The notes under the pieces are model-generated. The model was not told the origin of the DNA, ran no database searches, and was given only the letters and a program-made list of their open reading frames with translations. A stretch of 43,165 nucleotides of DNA, from assembly GCA_036806345.1 (NCBI GenBank), contig DAIROT010000015.1, forward strand, positions 1-43,165, read 5' to 3'. This document shows positions 1-8,757 of the stretch, piece by piece. This stretch comes from QHCF01 sp003244275. Lineage in GTDB: Bacteria > Actinomycetota > Acidimicrobiia > Acidimicrobiales > QHCF01. Within the stretch, counting starts at the first letter, position 1; the number at the start of each line of letters is the position of its first letter. A program made the position numbers and the translations under genes.

Positions 1-714
1 GCGCTGGCCCAGGTCGACCTGGGCGATGGCGCCCACCCCGAACCGGGCGGCCACGTCGGCCAAGAGGCCCAGCTCCACTCCGTAACCGTCGGCGAAGGCC
101 AGCGCCTCGAGAACCTTCCGGGGGGCGGCCACCTCTCCGGCCAGGGGTTGGACGATCTCCGAGAGATGGGGCAGCAGGAGTGAGATCAGAGGTCTGGCCA
201 CCAGCTCGGTCACCCGGCCCCCTCCCTGCCCACAGGCCTCCACCGGCCGGTCGTAAAATCCTTTGACCAGGGCCACCCCGTCGGACATGAGCAAGGGGCC
301 GAGCAGCCCGGCGACGAAGGTCGAGTCAAACCCCGACACGTCTGCGTCGCAGAACACGATCAGCTCCCCGACGGCCACGCCAACCGCCTTCCACATGGCC
401 TGGCCCTTACCCTGGCCTCCTCCTTCGTCGGCCAGCACGTCGGCCGCCGCCACCACCCTGGCCCCGGCGGCCGCCGCCACCTGCGCCGTGGTATCGCTCG
501 ACCCGTCGTCCACCACCAAGACCTCGTCCACCAGGCCGGCCACCGCCACCAGCTCGTTGACCAGACTGGCCACGATGGCCCCGATGGTCGTCTCCTCGTC
601 ACGGGCCGGCAGGCATACCGAAACCGACCGACCGGCCTTGGCCGCCACCAGCTGGGCCAGGGGAAAGTCCCGGTGATGGTAGATCGGACCGGCCGGCTGC
701 CCAGTTGTATGCAT
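1..714 (-). CDS. gpgS: Glucosyl-3-phosphoglycerate synthase, 3' end cut by the window
   Basis: A GT-A family 2 glycosyltransferase that would move glucose from a nucleotide sugar to 3-phosphoglycerate, the first step to glucosylglycerate and, in mycobacteria, methylglucose lipopolysaccharides. The minus-strand frame is open from an ATG at 714 to base 1 (238 codons seen). Visible motifs are SVSVCLPARDEETTIGAIV near the N-terminus, VDEVLVVDDGSSDTTAQV (sugar-nucleotide binding), VFCDADVSGF (the DxD-type metal site), LVKGFYDRP, and GRVTELVARPLISLLLPHL followed by GYGVELGLL, which are characteristic of GpgS rather than of generic GT2 enzymes. An in-frame ATG also exists at 744; neither start has a strong ribosome site. 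The C-terminus lies outside the window. It is divergent from thrC across about 150 bases in which I see no further gene. Confidence 0.88.
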   Translation of the reverse strand, partial: MHTTGQPAGPIYHHRDFPLAQLVAAKAGRSVSVCLPARDEETTIGAIVASLVNELVAVAGLVDEVLVVDDGSSDTTAQVAAAAGARVVAAADVLADEGGGQGKGQAMWKAVGVAVGELIVFCDADVSGFDSTFVAGLLGPLLMSDGVALVKGFYDRPVEACGQGGGRVTELVARPLISLLLPHLSEIVQPLAGEVAAPRKVLEALAFADGYGVELGLLADVAARFGVGAIAQVDLGQR

Positions 715-866
715 CTGCTTCGGTATAGCTGGCTGATGTAGCATGTACAGGCCAGTCATCCAGAGCGGTCGAGGGATCGGGCCCGACGACGCCGCGGCAA
801 CCAGCGCACTGACTGTCAGATCGGGAAGTGCGCCAGGTGCCAATGCCCGCACGATGAGGAGGACCA

Positions 867-2096
867 GTGACGTTCGTCGAAGGACTTCGGTGCCGGGAGT
901 GCGCGCGCCTCTATCCGGCCGAGGCGCTCCATGTCTGCGACTTCTGCTTCGGGCCTTTGGAGGTGACCTACGACTATGAGGCCATCGCCGCCCACATCAG
1001 CCCGGAACGGATCGCCCAGGGACCGCCCACCATCTGGCGCTACGCCGACCTGCTGCCAGCCAGTGCGAAGTCCCCCGTCGACCTGGGGGTCGGCTTCACT
1101 CCGCTGGTCAGGGCCGACCGCCTGGCCGCCGAGCTCGGTCTGGGCGAGCTGTGGGTGAAGAACGACACCCTCAACCCGACGGGATCGTTCAAGGACCGAG
1201 TCGTTTCGGTGGCCCTGACCCGGGCCCGAGAGCTGGGCTTCAAGATCGCGGCCTGCGCCTCGACCGGGAACCTGGCTAACTCGGTGGCCGCCCACGCCGC
1301 CCGGGAGGGCATGGAGGCCTATATCTTCATTCCCCATGACCTGGAGGAGGCCAAGGTGGTCACGTCGGCGGTGTACGACTGCCACCTCATCGCGGTGGAC
1401 GGGACCTACGACGACGTCAACCGGCTGTGCGCCGAGCTCACCAGCGAGGAGCCGACCTGGGCCTTCGTCAACGTCAACCTGCGCACCTATTACGCCGAGG
1501 GCTCCAAGACCCTGGCCTACGAGGTGGCGGAGCAGCTGGGCTGGCGGGCCCCCGACCACGTGGTGGTCCCGGTCGGCTCGGGGAGCCAGCTGACCAAGGT
1601 CCACAAGGGATTCGGCGAGCTGGCCGACGTCGGGCTGCTCCCGGAGCGTCCCGAGGTCCGGATCTCGGGGGCCCAGGCCGCCGGGTGCTCACCGGTGGCC
1701 ACTGCCTTCCTCGACCAGGTGGACCACATCCGCCCGGTACGCCCCAAGACCATCGCCAAGTCGCTCGCCATCGGCAACCCGGCCGACGGATGGTACGCCC
1801 TCGATACCGTCCGCTCCACCGGCGGGGCGCTGGCGGCGGTGACCGACGAGGAGATCGTCGAGGGGGTGCGCCTGCTGGCCCGGACGGAGGGGATTTTCGC
1901 CGAGACGGCGGGTGGGGTGACCATCGCCACCCTGGCCAAGCTGGCTGGGGCCGGTGTGGTTCGCCCCGACGAGGTGGTGGTGGCCTACGTGACCGGCCAC
2001 GGCCTCAAGACGGTGGAGGCGCTCACCTCCCACGTGGGGCCGACGGCGACCATCGCCCCCACCCTGGAGGCCTTCGCCGCCGCGGTGCCCCAGTGA
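867..2096 (+). CDS. thrC: Threonine synthase (PLP-dependent, fold type II)
   Basis: Converts O-phosphohomoserine to threonine and phosphate with pyridoxal phosphate. The 409-aa protein starts at a GTG preceded by a consensus AGGAGG at 857-862. It opens with a four-cysteine zinc-ribbon-like segment (C9, C12, C24, C27), as many ThrC and related enzymes do. The PLP lysine is K109 in NPTGSFKDRV, and ACASTGNLANSVAAHAA is the Ser/Thr-rich substrate loop. GSGSQLTK and GHGLKTVEAL follow at the expected places. The stop overlaps the start of the downstream MoaD-like gene by 4 bases (GTGA), so the two are probably translationally coupled. That coupling leaves open a role in sulfur chemistry on O-phosphohomoserine; plain threonine synthase is the default call. 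Confidence 0.93.
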   Translation: MTFVEGLRCRECARLYPAEALHVCDFCFGPLEVTYDYEAIAAHISPERIAQGPPTIWRYADLLPASAKSPVDLGVGFTPLVRADRLAAELGLGELWVKNDTLNPTGSFKDRVVSVALTRARELGFKIAACASTGNLANSVAAHAAREGMEAYIFIPHDLEEAKVVTSAVYDCHLIAVDGTYDDVNRLCAELTSEEPTWAFVNVNLRTYYAEGSKTLAYEVAEQLGWRAPDHVVVPVGSGSQLTKVHKGFGELADVGLLPERPEVRISGAQAAGCSPVATAFLDQVDHIRPVRPKTIAKSLAIGNPADGWYALDTVRSTGGALAAVTDEEIVEGVRLLARTEGIFAETAGGVTIATLAKLAGAGVVRPDEVVVAYVTGHGLKTVEALTSHVGPTATIAPTLEAFAAAVPQ

Positions 2097-2380
2097 GCGT
2101 CCCCAGTGTCACCGTTCGCATTCCGACGCAGCTACGCACCCTCACCAACGGGGCCGGGACCGTGAACCTGGAGGGCTCGACTGTCGGCGAGGTGCTGGGT
2201 GCCCTGGACGGCTCCTATCCGGGCTTCGCCGGTCGCCTCTTCGACGACGCGGGCGCACTGCGGCGTTTCGTCAACGTCTTCCTGGCCGACGAGGACGTGC
2301 GCTTCCTGGACGGCCTGGAGACGCCGGTGACGGCCGGCCAGACCCTTTCCATCGTCCCGGCGGTGGCCGGAGGCGCGTAG
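2093..2380 (+). CDS. MoaD/ThiS-family sulfur carrier, CysO-like, ending Gly-Gly-Ala
   Basis: A 95-aa beta-grasp (ubiquitin-like) protein. Segments SVTVRIPTQLR, STVGEVLGAL, RFVNVFLADEDVRFLDG and TLSIVPAVAGG resemble mycobacterial CysO, which carries a C-terminal thiocarboxylate as a sulfur donor. Here one alanine follows the Gly-Gly, so the tail would have to be trimmed by a JAMM/Mec-type peptidase before adenylation. Removal of a residue after Gly-Gly is known for HcyS of Wolinella. No JAMM peptidase, CysM or MoeB-like activator is in the window. The GTG start at 2093 overlaps the thrC stop. Family assignment is firm; the substrate pathway is inference. Confidence 0.85.
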   Translation: MSVPSVTVRIPTQLRTLTNGAGTVNLEGSTVGEVLGALDGSYPGFAGRLFDDAGALRRFVNVFLADEDVRFLDGLETPVTAGQTLSIVPAVAGGA

Positions 2381-2424
2381 CGAAAGTGGGCGTGGCGCGC
2401 CGGCACGTGGCGGCCACTTTCGCT
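2379..2424. terminator. Inverted repeat after the MoaD-like gene
   Basis: Perfect 11-bp arms AGCGAAAGTGG (2379-2389) and CCACTTTCGCT (2414-2424) enclose a 24-base GC-rich loop. It begins at the stop codon of the sulfur-carrier gene and lies before the CIRCE element of groEL. There is no T-tract, so it may be a factor-dependent terminator or an RNA-processing hairpin. Confidence 0.5.
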
Positions 2425-2449
2425 CCATTGCCCCTGCGGAGCAGTGTGG
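2425..2449 (-). repeat. Dispersed hairpin repeat, copy 1
   Basis: On the minus strand this reads CCACACTGCTCCGCAGGGG then CAATGG, and matches 27533-27557 (plus strand) in 24 of 25 bases. A shorter copy lies at 4235-4256. The core TGCTCC-GCA-GGGGCA can fold into a 6-bp stem with a three-base loop, allowing one G-U pair. All three copies are in intergenic DNA close to stop codons. Confidence 0.7.
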
Positions 2450-2463
2450 GGAGCGGGTGGTTG

Positions 2464-2490
2464 TTAGCAGTCGGGCTATGAGAGTGCTAA
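2464..2490 (+). promoter_or_regulatory. CIRCE operator (HrcA binding site) of groEL
   Basis: The arms are TTAGCAGTC (2464-2472) and GAGTGCTAA (2482-2490) with a 9-base spacer. This matches the CIRCE consensus TTAGCACTC-N9-GAGTGCTAA with a single mismatch in the left arm. It lies 40 bases before the groEL start, so groEL is expected to be repressed by HrcA and induced by heat. No hrcA is in the window. Confidence 0.92.
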
Positions 2491-2530
2491 TCTGGGTGTC
2501 ACAACACGACTCCAACGGAGGGACTACCAG

Positions 2531-4159
<1,629 letters not shown>

Positions 4160-4196
4160 CCGACGCTGGGCCGGCTCTGCGCCGGCAGGCGAGTGT

Positions 4197-4228
4197 GACT
4201 GAGGGGCGCCTGAGGGCGCCCCTCAGTC
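4197..4228. terminator. Strong hairpin between the convergent groEL and SpoIID genes
   Basis: A perfect 14-bp stem: GACTGAGGGGCGCC (4197-4210), loop TGAG, GGCGCCCCTCAGTC (4215-4228). It lies 38 bases past the groEL stop and 29 bases past the stop of the opposing SpoIID-like gene, as expected for a bidirectional terminator. No T-run follows on either strand. Confidence 0.75.
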
Positions 4229-4234
4229 GCGTCT

Positions 4235-4256
4235 CACTGCTCCCCAGGGGCAACCG
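4235..4256 (+). repeat. Dispersed hairpin repeat, copy 2
   Basis: This copy reads CACTGCTCCCCAGGGGCAAC then CG. It matches copy 3 (27533-27557) in 20 of 22 bases. It abuts the stop codon of the SpoIID-like gene, on the side where that gene's transcript would end. Confidence 0.6.
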
Positions 4257-6101
4257 TCAGGAAGTTGCCGGTTGCTTGCGCTTCGCCCGCCGCCCTCGAA
4301 TGATCTCCAGCCTGCTGGCCACCGGACCGGTCAGGCCAGCCACACCGGCCATCAGGTTCCGGGCTCCTCGGCCGGTGGCCATCAGGGGCCGAGCCACCCG
4401 ACTGGCCGGGCCGAGCTTGGCCAAGGCGACCGTGGCCGCCCCGCCGAGGAGGGCCAGGGCGGCCACCGAGGCCAGGACGGTGCCACGGTGGCCGTTGGCC
4501 GGCGCCCTGGGCAGGCCCAGGGCAGAGTGGGGACTGCCGAATTGGTTCTCGCCGGGGCCGGCGGCCGGGGTGGTGGCAATGGCCAGGGACGACACGGGCC
4601 CCAGGGCCCCGGGCAGCCCCTGAGGGGGAGCGCCAGGGGCTGGGACGGGAGGAGCGGCGCTGGCCGAGCCGACCTGGGGGGTGAACAGGGTCGATCGCAG
4701 GTTAAGGCTGGAGGCGAACACCAGACCGGGCACCACCTGCGTGCCGGAGCTGCCGACCAGGGAGACGGCCAGGGCCCGCCCGGAGGGTCCCTTTTGGGAG
4801 ACGGTGACGTCGGTGATGGTCCCGTGGTAGCCGAAGACGCCCGCCAGGTTGGACAGGCCCACGCTTGTCGTCCACGCACCGGGGTCGTTGGTGGGGTAGG
4901 GGGCGGCCCGTAGGTAGGGGTTACCGGGATCTGAGCCACCGAAGCCCTCTTGGGGAGTGGCCTCGTAGCCCCCGCCGTTGGCCGAGAACACCGTCGAGGC
5001 CAGGCTTCCCCCGTAGGTGAGGACCTGGCCCCGGGTGGCCGCCACCGCCTGGTCCATGGCCGGGTACTCGACCTGGGCCCCCAGGTACACCTGGCATCGG
5101 GTGTCGGCGCAGATCTGGCCGGAGGTCTGCATGTAGCGTATGGCGTAGGTACGTTCGGCTATGGCCTGAGCCTGCAGGGAGGCGGCTGGCCAGCTGGGAT
5201 CCAGCACCTCACCCATGCCCCGCAGGTAGTCCTCCACGTTGAGCTGGTTGATGAGGGAGCCGCCGACCAGTTGGATGGATCCCCTGAAGCGTCGGCTCCC
5301 CACCCCGATGGTGCTGCCGCTGGCCGCGGTGGCCAGGAGGGGGCTGGCCGAGGCGGTGCTGGGAGGCGCCGGCTTGGCCGTGGTGGGGGGCGAGGGGCTC
5401 GGGGTGGGGCCGGGTGTCGGCCCGGGGCTGGGGCCAGGGCCGGGGCTGGGCGTGGGGTTGGGAGTAGTGGTACTGGGGACGGTGCCGGGGGGGGCGGGGG
5501 TGGTCGTGGTGTGGGGTCCCGTGGTGGGTGGGGTCGACGGCGGGGGCGGCGTCGGGGAGCAGCCGAGAAGGGGGAGGGCACAGCTGCTGGGCGTGAGGGC
5601 CGGGCCGGCTGCCCCCGCCTGGCCGACCGCCGGTGCCAGCTTCGGCTGGGCTCCAGGATTGGCGGCAGAACCGGCTGAGTAGGAGGTCTGGGCGAGGTAA
5701 CGCCCTCCATTGTCACTCAGCACCACCCGGCCACCCGGGGGAATTGCCAGGTTCGGCGGCGTCCCCCCGGTCACCACGCCACCTTGGGGAAAGGAGAGCA
5801 CTGAGCCAGAGCCGCCGCCTACCGCCACCCGGACGTTACCGGTGATGGTGCCCATGGTCGTGCCCGGGTAGAACTGACCGAGGATCTGGGTGTCCGACGA
5901 GCCGGCCCGGCCCATCCAGTAGGCGCCGTCCTGGGCCATACCCACCCCGTGGCCGAACCCCTTGCCGTTGAGGACTACCACCGGTACCGCGGCGGCCGCC
6001 ATGGACGAGGAGCTCACCCATGGCGTGCTCAGGGCGACCGCCAACAGGGCGACCGCCATCAGACCGACCCTGCGGATGCCCATCCCCCGATCCTGCCTCA
6101 T
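4257..6101 (-). CDS. Secreted SpoIID/LytB-domain protein with a proline-rich insert
   Basis: A 614-aa exported protein of the SpoIID/LytB superfamily, whose members include peptidoglycan lytic transglycosylases and amidase activators. I chose the ATG at 6101 (an ATG at 6083 is also plausible) because a signal peptide follows: basic start, then GLMAVALLAVALS and small residues to about 38. The order is: GKGFGHGVGMAQDGAYWMG (residues 46-64), FYPGTTMG, a Pro/Thr/Gly/Ser-rich linker at about 171-255, then NVEDYLRGMGEVLDPSWPA and LQAQAIAERTYAIRYM (about 288-324), VFSANGGG, and a C-terminal hydrophobic segment (VLASVAALALLGGAATVALA) with a basic tail. The GHGVGMxQ motif sits before the VEDYL part, an order I recall from other actinobacterial members. 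Older upstream starts would add a non-signal extension. Confidence 0.82.
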   Translation of the reverse strand: MRQDRGMGIRRVGLMAVALLAVALSTPWVSSSSMAAAAVPVVVLNGKGFGHGVGMAQDGAYWMGRAGSSDTQILGQFYPGTTMGTITGNVRVAVGGGSGSVLSFPQGGVVTGGTPPNLAIPPGGRVVLSDNGGRYLAQTSYSAGSAANPGAQPKLAPAVGQAGAAGPALTPSSCALPLLGCSPTPPPPSTPPTTGPHTTTTPAPPGTVPSTTTPNPTPSPGPGPSPGPTPGPTPSPSPPTTAKPAPPSTASASPLLATAASGSTIGVGSRRFRGSIQLVGGSLINQLNVEDYLRGMGEVLDPSWPAASLQAQAIAERTYAIRYMQTSGQICADTRCQVYLGAQVEYPAMDQAVAATRGQVLTYGGSLASTVFSANGGGYEATPQEGFGGSDPGNPYLRAAPYPTNDPGAWTTSVGLSNLAGVFGYHGTITDVTVSQKGPSGRALAVSLVGSSGTQVVPGLVFASSLNLRSTLFTPQVGSASAAPPVPAPGAPPQGLPGALGPVSSLAIATTPAAGPGENQFGSPHSALGLPRAPANGHRGTVLASVAALALLGGAATVALAKLGPASRVARPLMATGRGARNLMAGVAGLTGPVASRLEIIRGRRAKRKQPATS

Positions 6102-6159
6102 CGGCGCCCGACATGCGGGGTCGCCTTCGCCGGCCGGGCAGGTCGACCCGACGGATTCG

Positions 6160-6211
6160 CACTCTGGTCCGAAGAGTGGTCGCCATAGGCACCAATATTC
6201 GGACCAGAGTG
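6160..6211. promoter_or_regulatory. Long interrupted palindrome between divergent SpoIID and hemQ genes
   Basis: Perfect 14-bp arms CACTCTGGTCCGAA (6160-6173) and TTCGGACCAGAGTG (6198-6211) enclose 24 bases that themselves contain the near-palindrome TGGTCGCC/GGCACCA. The site is 59 bases before the SpoIID start and 51 bases before hemQ, where it could act as an operator for both promoters or fold into a long hairpin in either leader. Confidence 0.65.
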
Positions 6212-6261
6212 TCACCGCCCAGCGACAGGGCGGTCCGGCGGCCGGCCATACACTGAGGACC

Positions 6262-6963
6262 ATGAGTAACGGGGCCATGACCAGCGTTGGGCTTGGCCCG
6301 TCGACCGGCTGGAGCGTCCTACACCTGTTCGCCCGGCTGGGGCCGGCCACCGATCCCCAGGCGGTGGTGGCCGCAGTCAAGGCGACCCAGGGTGAGGGGC
6401 ATCAGGTCGTCACCTTCGCCGTCCTGGGCCACAAGGCGGATGTCGGCTTCATGGCCCTTGGGCCTGACCTGTGGAGTCTTCGGGACTTCCAGGCTGGCGT
6501 TCAGGGCGCCGGCCTGGAGCTCTCCGGCTCCTTCGTCTCGCTCACCGAGGTGTCCGAATATGCCCGGGGTATGCCCGAGGCGGCCCTGGACGCCCGACTG
6601 CACCCTCGGCTGCCCCCGGAGGGCAAACGGGCCATCTGCTTCTATCCCATGTCCAAGCGACGGGCCGAGGGCCACAATTGGTACGCCCTCGCCTACGAGG
6701 AGCGGCTGGCACTCATGCGGGGCCACGGTGCGGTCGGGCGCACCTTTGCCGGCCGGGTGGCTCAGATCATCACCGCCTCCACCGGCCTGGACGACTACGA
6801 GTGGGGCGTGACCCTCTTCGGCAACCATCCGGACGACCTCAAGGACGCCGTCTACACCATGCGCTTCGACGAGGGTTCGGCCCACTACGCCGACTTCGGG
6901 CCTTTCTACACGGGGCTGGTAGGCGAGGCCGAGGAGGTCATGGACCGGATGGGACGGCAGTGA
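6262..6963 (+). CDS. hemQ: Coproheme decarboxylase HemQ/ChdC (chlorite dismutase family)
   Basis: Oxidatively decarboxylates coprohaem III to haem b, the last step of the coproporphyrin-dependent pathway of Gram-positive bacteria. The 233-aa protein starts at an ATG preceded by GAGGAC. The family core is clear: GWSVLHLFARLG at the N-terminus, ICFYPMSKRRAEGHNWYAL (catalytic-type Y128 and K132), MRGHGAVGR with the expected proximal haem ligand H155, and GLDDYEWGVTLFG. The matching hemE-hemH-hemY operon is 15 kb away at 21.9-25.3 kb. Nineteen bases separate it from larE. Confidence 0.93.
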   Translation: MSNGAMTSVGLGPSTGWSVLHLFARLGPATDPQAVVAAVKATQGEGHQVVTFAVLGHKADVGFMALGPDLWSLRDFQAGVQGAGLELSGSFVSLTEVSEYARGMPEAALDARLHPRLPPEGKRAICFYPMSKRRAEGHNWYALAYEERLALMRGHGAVGRTFAGRVAQIITASTGLDDYEWGVTLFGNHPDDLKDAVYTMRFDEGSAHYADFGPFYTGLVGEAEEVMDRMGRQ

Positions 6964-6982
6964 CGGGCCGGGGTGGGACGGA

Positions 6983-7861
6983 GTGACTCAGCTGGGCGGG
7001 GACGTCGGCCTCCTGAGGGACGAGCTGCGCCATCTGGAGCGGGTGGTGGTGGCCTTCAGTGGCGGGGCCGACTCGGCCTTCCTGGCCTGGGTGGCCCACG
7101 ACACCCTGGGCCGAGAGCAGGTGACGTGTGTGACTGCGGTGTCGGCGTCTCTGGCCCCCGAGGAGCTGGCCGACTGTGCGGCCCTGGCTGACGAGTGGGA
7201 TCTGCGATGGCTCCGACTGGAGACGGCCGAGCTGGCCGACCCGGCCTATGCGGCCAACGACGGGGACCGCTGCTACCGCTGCAAGGCCAGCCTCATGACC
7301 GGCCTTGCGCCGATAGCGGCGGCCGCCCGGGCCACCGTGGTGCTGGGGGTCAACCTCGACGACCTGGGCGAGCACCGTCCGGGGCAGCGGGCGGCGGCCG
7401 AGCGGGGGGCCGCCTTTCCCCTGGTCGACGCCGGCTTCGACAAGAGCGGCGTTCGGGCCGCCAGTCGATCCCTGGGCCTGCGGACCTGGGACAAGCCGGC
7501 TGCCGCCTGCCTGGCTTCCCGGGTACCATACGGCGTGCCCGTCACCATTGGCACCCTGGCCACCGTGGCCGGGGCGGAGTCGGCTCTGAGGGCGCTGGGG
7601 TTCGGCCAGTTGAGAGTTCGCCATTACGGTGATCTGGCCCGGATCGAGCTGGACGCCGGCCGACTGGACGAAGCGGTTGCTCGGCGGGACGAGGTGGTGG
7701 CCGCCGTGCGCCAGGCCGGGTATACCTACGTGACCTTGGACTTGGAGGGCTTTCGCTCGGGGAACCTCAACTTGGCACTGGGCTCCGGGGCACTCTCCGT
7801 ACCACCACCCGTGACCCCCGGGCCACCTCCCGAGCGATCTCTCGCCGGAGCTGACCGGTGA
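6983..7861 (+). CDS. larE: LarE-type ATP-dependent sulfurtransferase
   Basis: A 292-aa PP-loop ATPase of the LarE family. LarE adenylates a pyridinium dicarboxylate and gives it the sulfur of its own cysteine, making the nickel-pincer cofactor of lactate racemase. The PP-loop is VAFSGGADSAFLAW (about 23-36). DRCYRCK carries C97 and C100, and PAAACLASRVPYG carries C176, the position of the sacrificial cysteine in the Lactobacillus enzyme. With three cysteines available, an iron-sulfur form is also possible. The start is GTG. LarB, LarC and LarA are not in the window; the next gene, overlapping by 4 bases, encodes a NIL-domain protein, so the real acceptor may be something else. Confidence 0.88.
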   Translation: MTQLGGDVGLLRDELRHLERVVVAFSGGADSAFLAWVAHDTLGREQVTCVTAVSASLAPEELADCAALADEWDLRWLRLETAELADPAYAANDGDRCYRCKASLMTGLAPIAAAARATVVLGVNLDDLGEHRPGQRAAAERGAAFPLVDAGFDKSGVRAASRSLGLRTWDKPAAACLASRVPYGVPVTIGTLATVAGAESALRALGFGQLRVRHYGDLARIELDAGRLDEAVARRDEVVAAVRQAGYTYVTLDLEGFRSGNLNLALGSGALSVPPPVTPGPPPERSLAGADR

Positions 7862-8097
7862 CCCATCCTCGGGTCAAGCTGCTATTTCCAGAGCATCTGG
7901 TGAGGGAGCCGATCATCGCCCGCATGGCCCGGGAGATGGGGGTGATGGCCAACATTCGCCGGGCCAGCGTGGACGAGACGGTGGGATGGATGGTGTGCGA
8001 GCTGGATGGGGATCCCGGCGCCGTGGATGACGCGGTGCGCTGGTTGGAGGGGCTGGGTATCGAGGTTGACCGTCTCAGTGACGTGGTGGAGGGCTGA
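7858..8097 (+). CDS. Small NIL-domain protein
   Basis: A 79-aa protein that is essentially one NIL domain, the ferredoxin-like fold also found at the C-terminus of methionine-transporter ATPases and in some Fe-S/homocysteine proteins. The pattern VKLLFPEHLVREPIIARMA, then MGVMANIRRASV, GWMVCELDGD and AVRWLEGLGIEVDRL is typical. It has a single cysteine and no 4Fe-4S motif. The GTG start overlaps the larE stop (GTGA), implying coupled translation and a joint function. In transporters the domain binds methionine, so it could sense or bind a sulfur amino acid here; that is inference. Confidence 0.83.
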   Translation: MTHPRVKLLFPEHLVREPIIARMAREMGVMANIRRASVDETVGWMVCELDGDPGAVDDAVRWLEGLGIEVDRLSDVVEG

Positions 8098-8124
8098 GTC
8101 CCTTACTCTCGGGGCCTGCCCAGC

Positions 8125-8643
8125 TTGGCGTCAGTGGGCGGACATTTGGTAGAGGACATCGAGCGGATCATGAGCGAGGCCGGCCAAGCGCTGGCCGATG
8201 CGGTAGAGGCAGCCCTGCCCGGGTGGGTGCGGAGGTCGGTCGAGCAACTGCTGATTGCGTGGTTGGATCGGACTGATCCCGAGGTGCTGGCCCGAGCTGA
8301 TTTGGCCGGCCAGCGGGCCGGTCGAGAGGTGGGAGCGCGGATACGGGGGCTGGTGTCGAGCGATCTGGATGACCAGACCACCACTCCGCTCAGCATCGTG
8401 CGCCAGGCGGTCAGCTACCCGGCCGACGTCCTGGATGACGCTGGTATCCCAGAGGTGGAGCGCGACGAGTTCGCCCAGAGGCGCTTCCCGGGAGACCGTT
8501 ACGGGCTGAGCCCGGCATCCTGGGCCGACATCGACCCGGCGCTGACCGACGTGGGCCTGGCGTGGGGCGCGGCCAAGGCCCTCGCCCACCGGCACCGCCA
8601 TGCTCCTCCTCACGGCCCCGGGCCCGACCCCCAAGTGGGTTAG
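8125..8643 (+). CDS. Conserved actinobacterial hypothetical protein
   Basis: A 172-aa soluble protein with no signal or membrane segment. The C-terminal part, with PLSIVRQAVSYPADVLDDAG, ERDEFAQRRFPGDRYGLSPA and LAWGAAKALAHRHRH, resembles a family I recall from many actinobacteria, function unknown. The start is uncertain: TTG at 8125, GTG at 8134 or ATG at 8170 are all in frame. It is 27 bases after the NIL gene on the same strand and may end the hemQ-larE operon. I cannot name a function. Confidence 0.65.
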   Translation: MASVGGHLVEDIERIMSEAGQALADAVEAALPGWVRRSVEQLLIAWLDRTDPEVLARADLAGQRAGREVGARIRGLVSSDLDDQTTTPLSIVRQAVSYPADVLDDAGIPEVERDEFAQRRFPGDRYGLSPASWADIDPALTDVGLAWGAAKALAHRHRHAPPHGPGPDPQVG

Positions 8644-8735
8644 CTCCTTGGCCCCCTGGCAGGGCCGCGCTCGGTGAAAACTGGCCATGGCTGAGTCGAG
8701 GCATCGACAGGTGCCATACCGCAACCGGCAGCTCC

Positions 8736-8757
8736 GAGAACCGGCAGTGGCGTTCTC
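8736..8757 (-). terminator. Hairpin at the end of the DUF3494 gene
   Basis: The arms GAGAAC (8736-8741) and GTTCTC (8752-8757) face each other over 10 bases, directly at the stop codon of the minus-strand gene. The rest of 8644-8755 holds only a weaker GGCCC/GGGCC hairpin at 8650-8666. Both are modest candidates for terminators between converging genes. Confidence 0.35.

Noticed and set aside
46..71. GT-A order or SpoIID motif order as a novel architecture
   Set aside because: GpgS matches its family in order, and the early GHGVGMxQ motif of the SpoIID-like protein is, as far as I recall, ordinary for actinobacterial members.
6102..6380. N-terminal 93-residue extension of the SpoIID-like protein
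   Set aside because: It would put the signal peptide inside the protein and cross both the palindrome and the hemQ start; the ATG at 6101 or 6083 gives a normal signal peptide.
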